A model generated the notes under the pieces. It ran no database searches and was not told the origin of the DNA. It saw only the letters and a list, made by a program, of their open reading frames with translations. From Phycobacter sedimenti (GTDB lineage: Bacteria > Pseudomonadota > Alphaproteobacteria > Rhodobacterales > Rhodobacteraceae): DNA of 64,000 bases. The position numbers and the translations under genes are program-made. This document shows, piece after piece, positions 63,953 through 64,000 of this stretch; within the stretch, counting starts at the first letter, position 1; each line of letters begins with the position of its first letter. The stretch covers positions 161,871 through 225,870 of the forward strand of contig NZ_JBBVGR010000009.1 in assembly GCF_038148855.1 (NCBI RefSeq), read 5' to 3'.

Positions 63953-64000
63953 CTACCCCCATCCAAGTACATGAATCTATACGCAAATACGGGATTGAGG

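Noticed and set aside
63863..64000. tRNA-Ser at the edge as a possible integration site for a mobile element
   Set aside because: No integrase, direct repeat or base-composition break is visible in the 48 bases that follow.

Overview
The window reads as core chromosome of an alphaproteobacterium of the Rhodobacteraceae, most likely the marine Roseobacter group. Several things point there: GC-rich codon use, a free-standing Hint-domain protein, an orphan fliG, the glnB-glnA pair, a yajC-secDF block joined to ccmABCDG, and a heterotetrameric sarcosine oxidase operon. I see no insertion sequence, prophage, CRISPR array or integrase. Genes are tightly packed on both strands, with many ATGA overlaps.

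Layout. 1-2.1 kb: tail of rpe, a CbbY-like phosphatase, a thioredoxin-fold protein and gph. 2.3-4.5 kb: an unknown gene, then a receiver-only response regulator followed by a histidine kinase without a sensor domain. 4.6-7.2 kb: tRNA-Leu, the Hint protein and the NAD(P)HX repair enzyme. 7.3-9.2 kb: glnB-glnA, preceded by an NtrC-type dyad. 9.3-14.9 kb: a GAF histidine kinase, a YegD-like Hsp70, a lytic transglycosylase, an unknown membrane protein and a DUF3445 demethylase-like protein. 15-22.5 kb: Nudix, an alpha/beta-hydrolase-OsmC fusion, a DUF6455 gene behind an FNR box, purB, a TPR protein, fliG, a lipid A-type acyltransferase and DUF1223. 22.7-26.1 kb: acnA and small genes.

26.2-32.5 kb (minus strand): yajC-secD-secF, a terminator, then an Mth938-like gene and ccmA-B-C-D-G for cytochrome c maturation. 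ccmI lies apart at 60.6 kb. 32.7-39.6 kb: serS, a helix-hairpin-helix protein with a Lys/Ala-rich tail, a fatty acid desaturase, and the der-bamB-TPR group. 39.9-44.9 kb: an RND efflux pair with an unusually long pump subunit. 45-51.7 kb: EEP-family protein, Atm1-type ABC exporter, LysM protein, LOG protein, a host-attachment-type protein behind a perfect FNR/Dnr-type palindrome, and sodB. 51.8-54.2 kb: FkbM methyltransferase, a SnoaL-like protein and two tandem small secreted paralogues. 54.3-60.4 kb: soxB-(small membrane protein)-soxD-soxA-soxG. 60.6-63.9 kb: ccmI-ruvX-DUF1289, dusA and tRNA-Ser.

The clearest regulatory themes are nitrogen (NtrC dyad at glnB) and oxygen or nitric oxide (two perfect FNR-family boxes, each in front of a gene of unknown function). 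There is no obvious new multi-gene system. The best leads are the two FNR-family targets, the secreted paralogue pair, and the sarcosine oxidase promoter dyads with its extra small membrane proteins.
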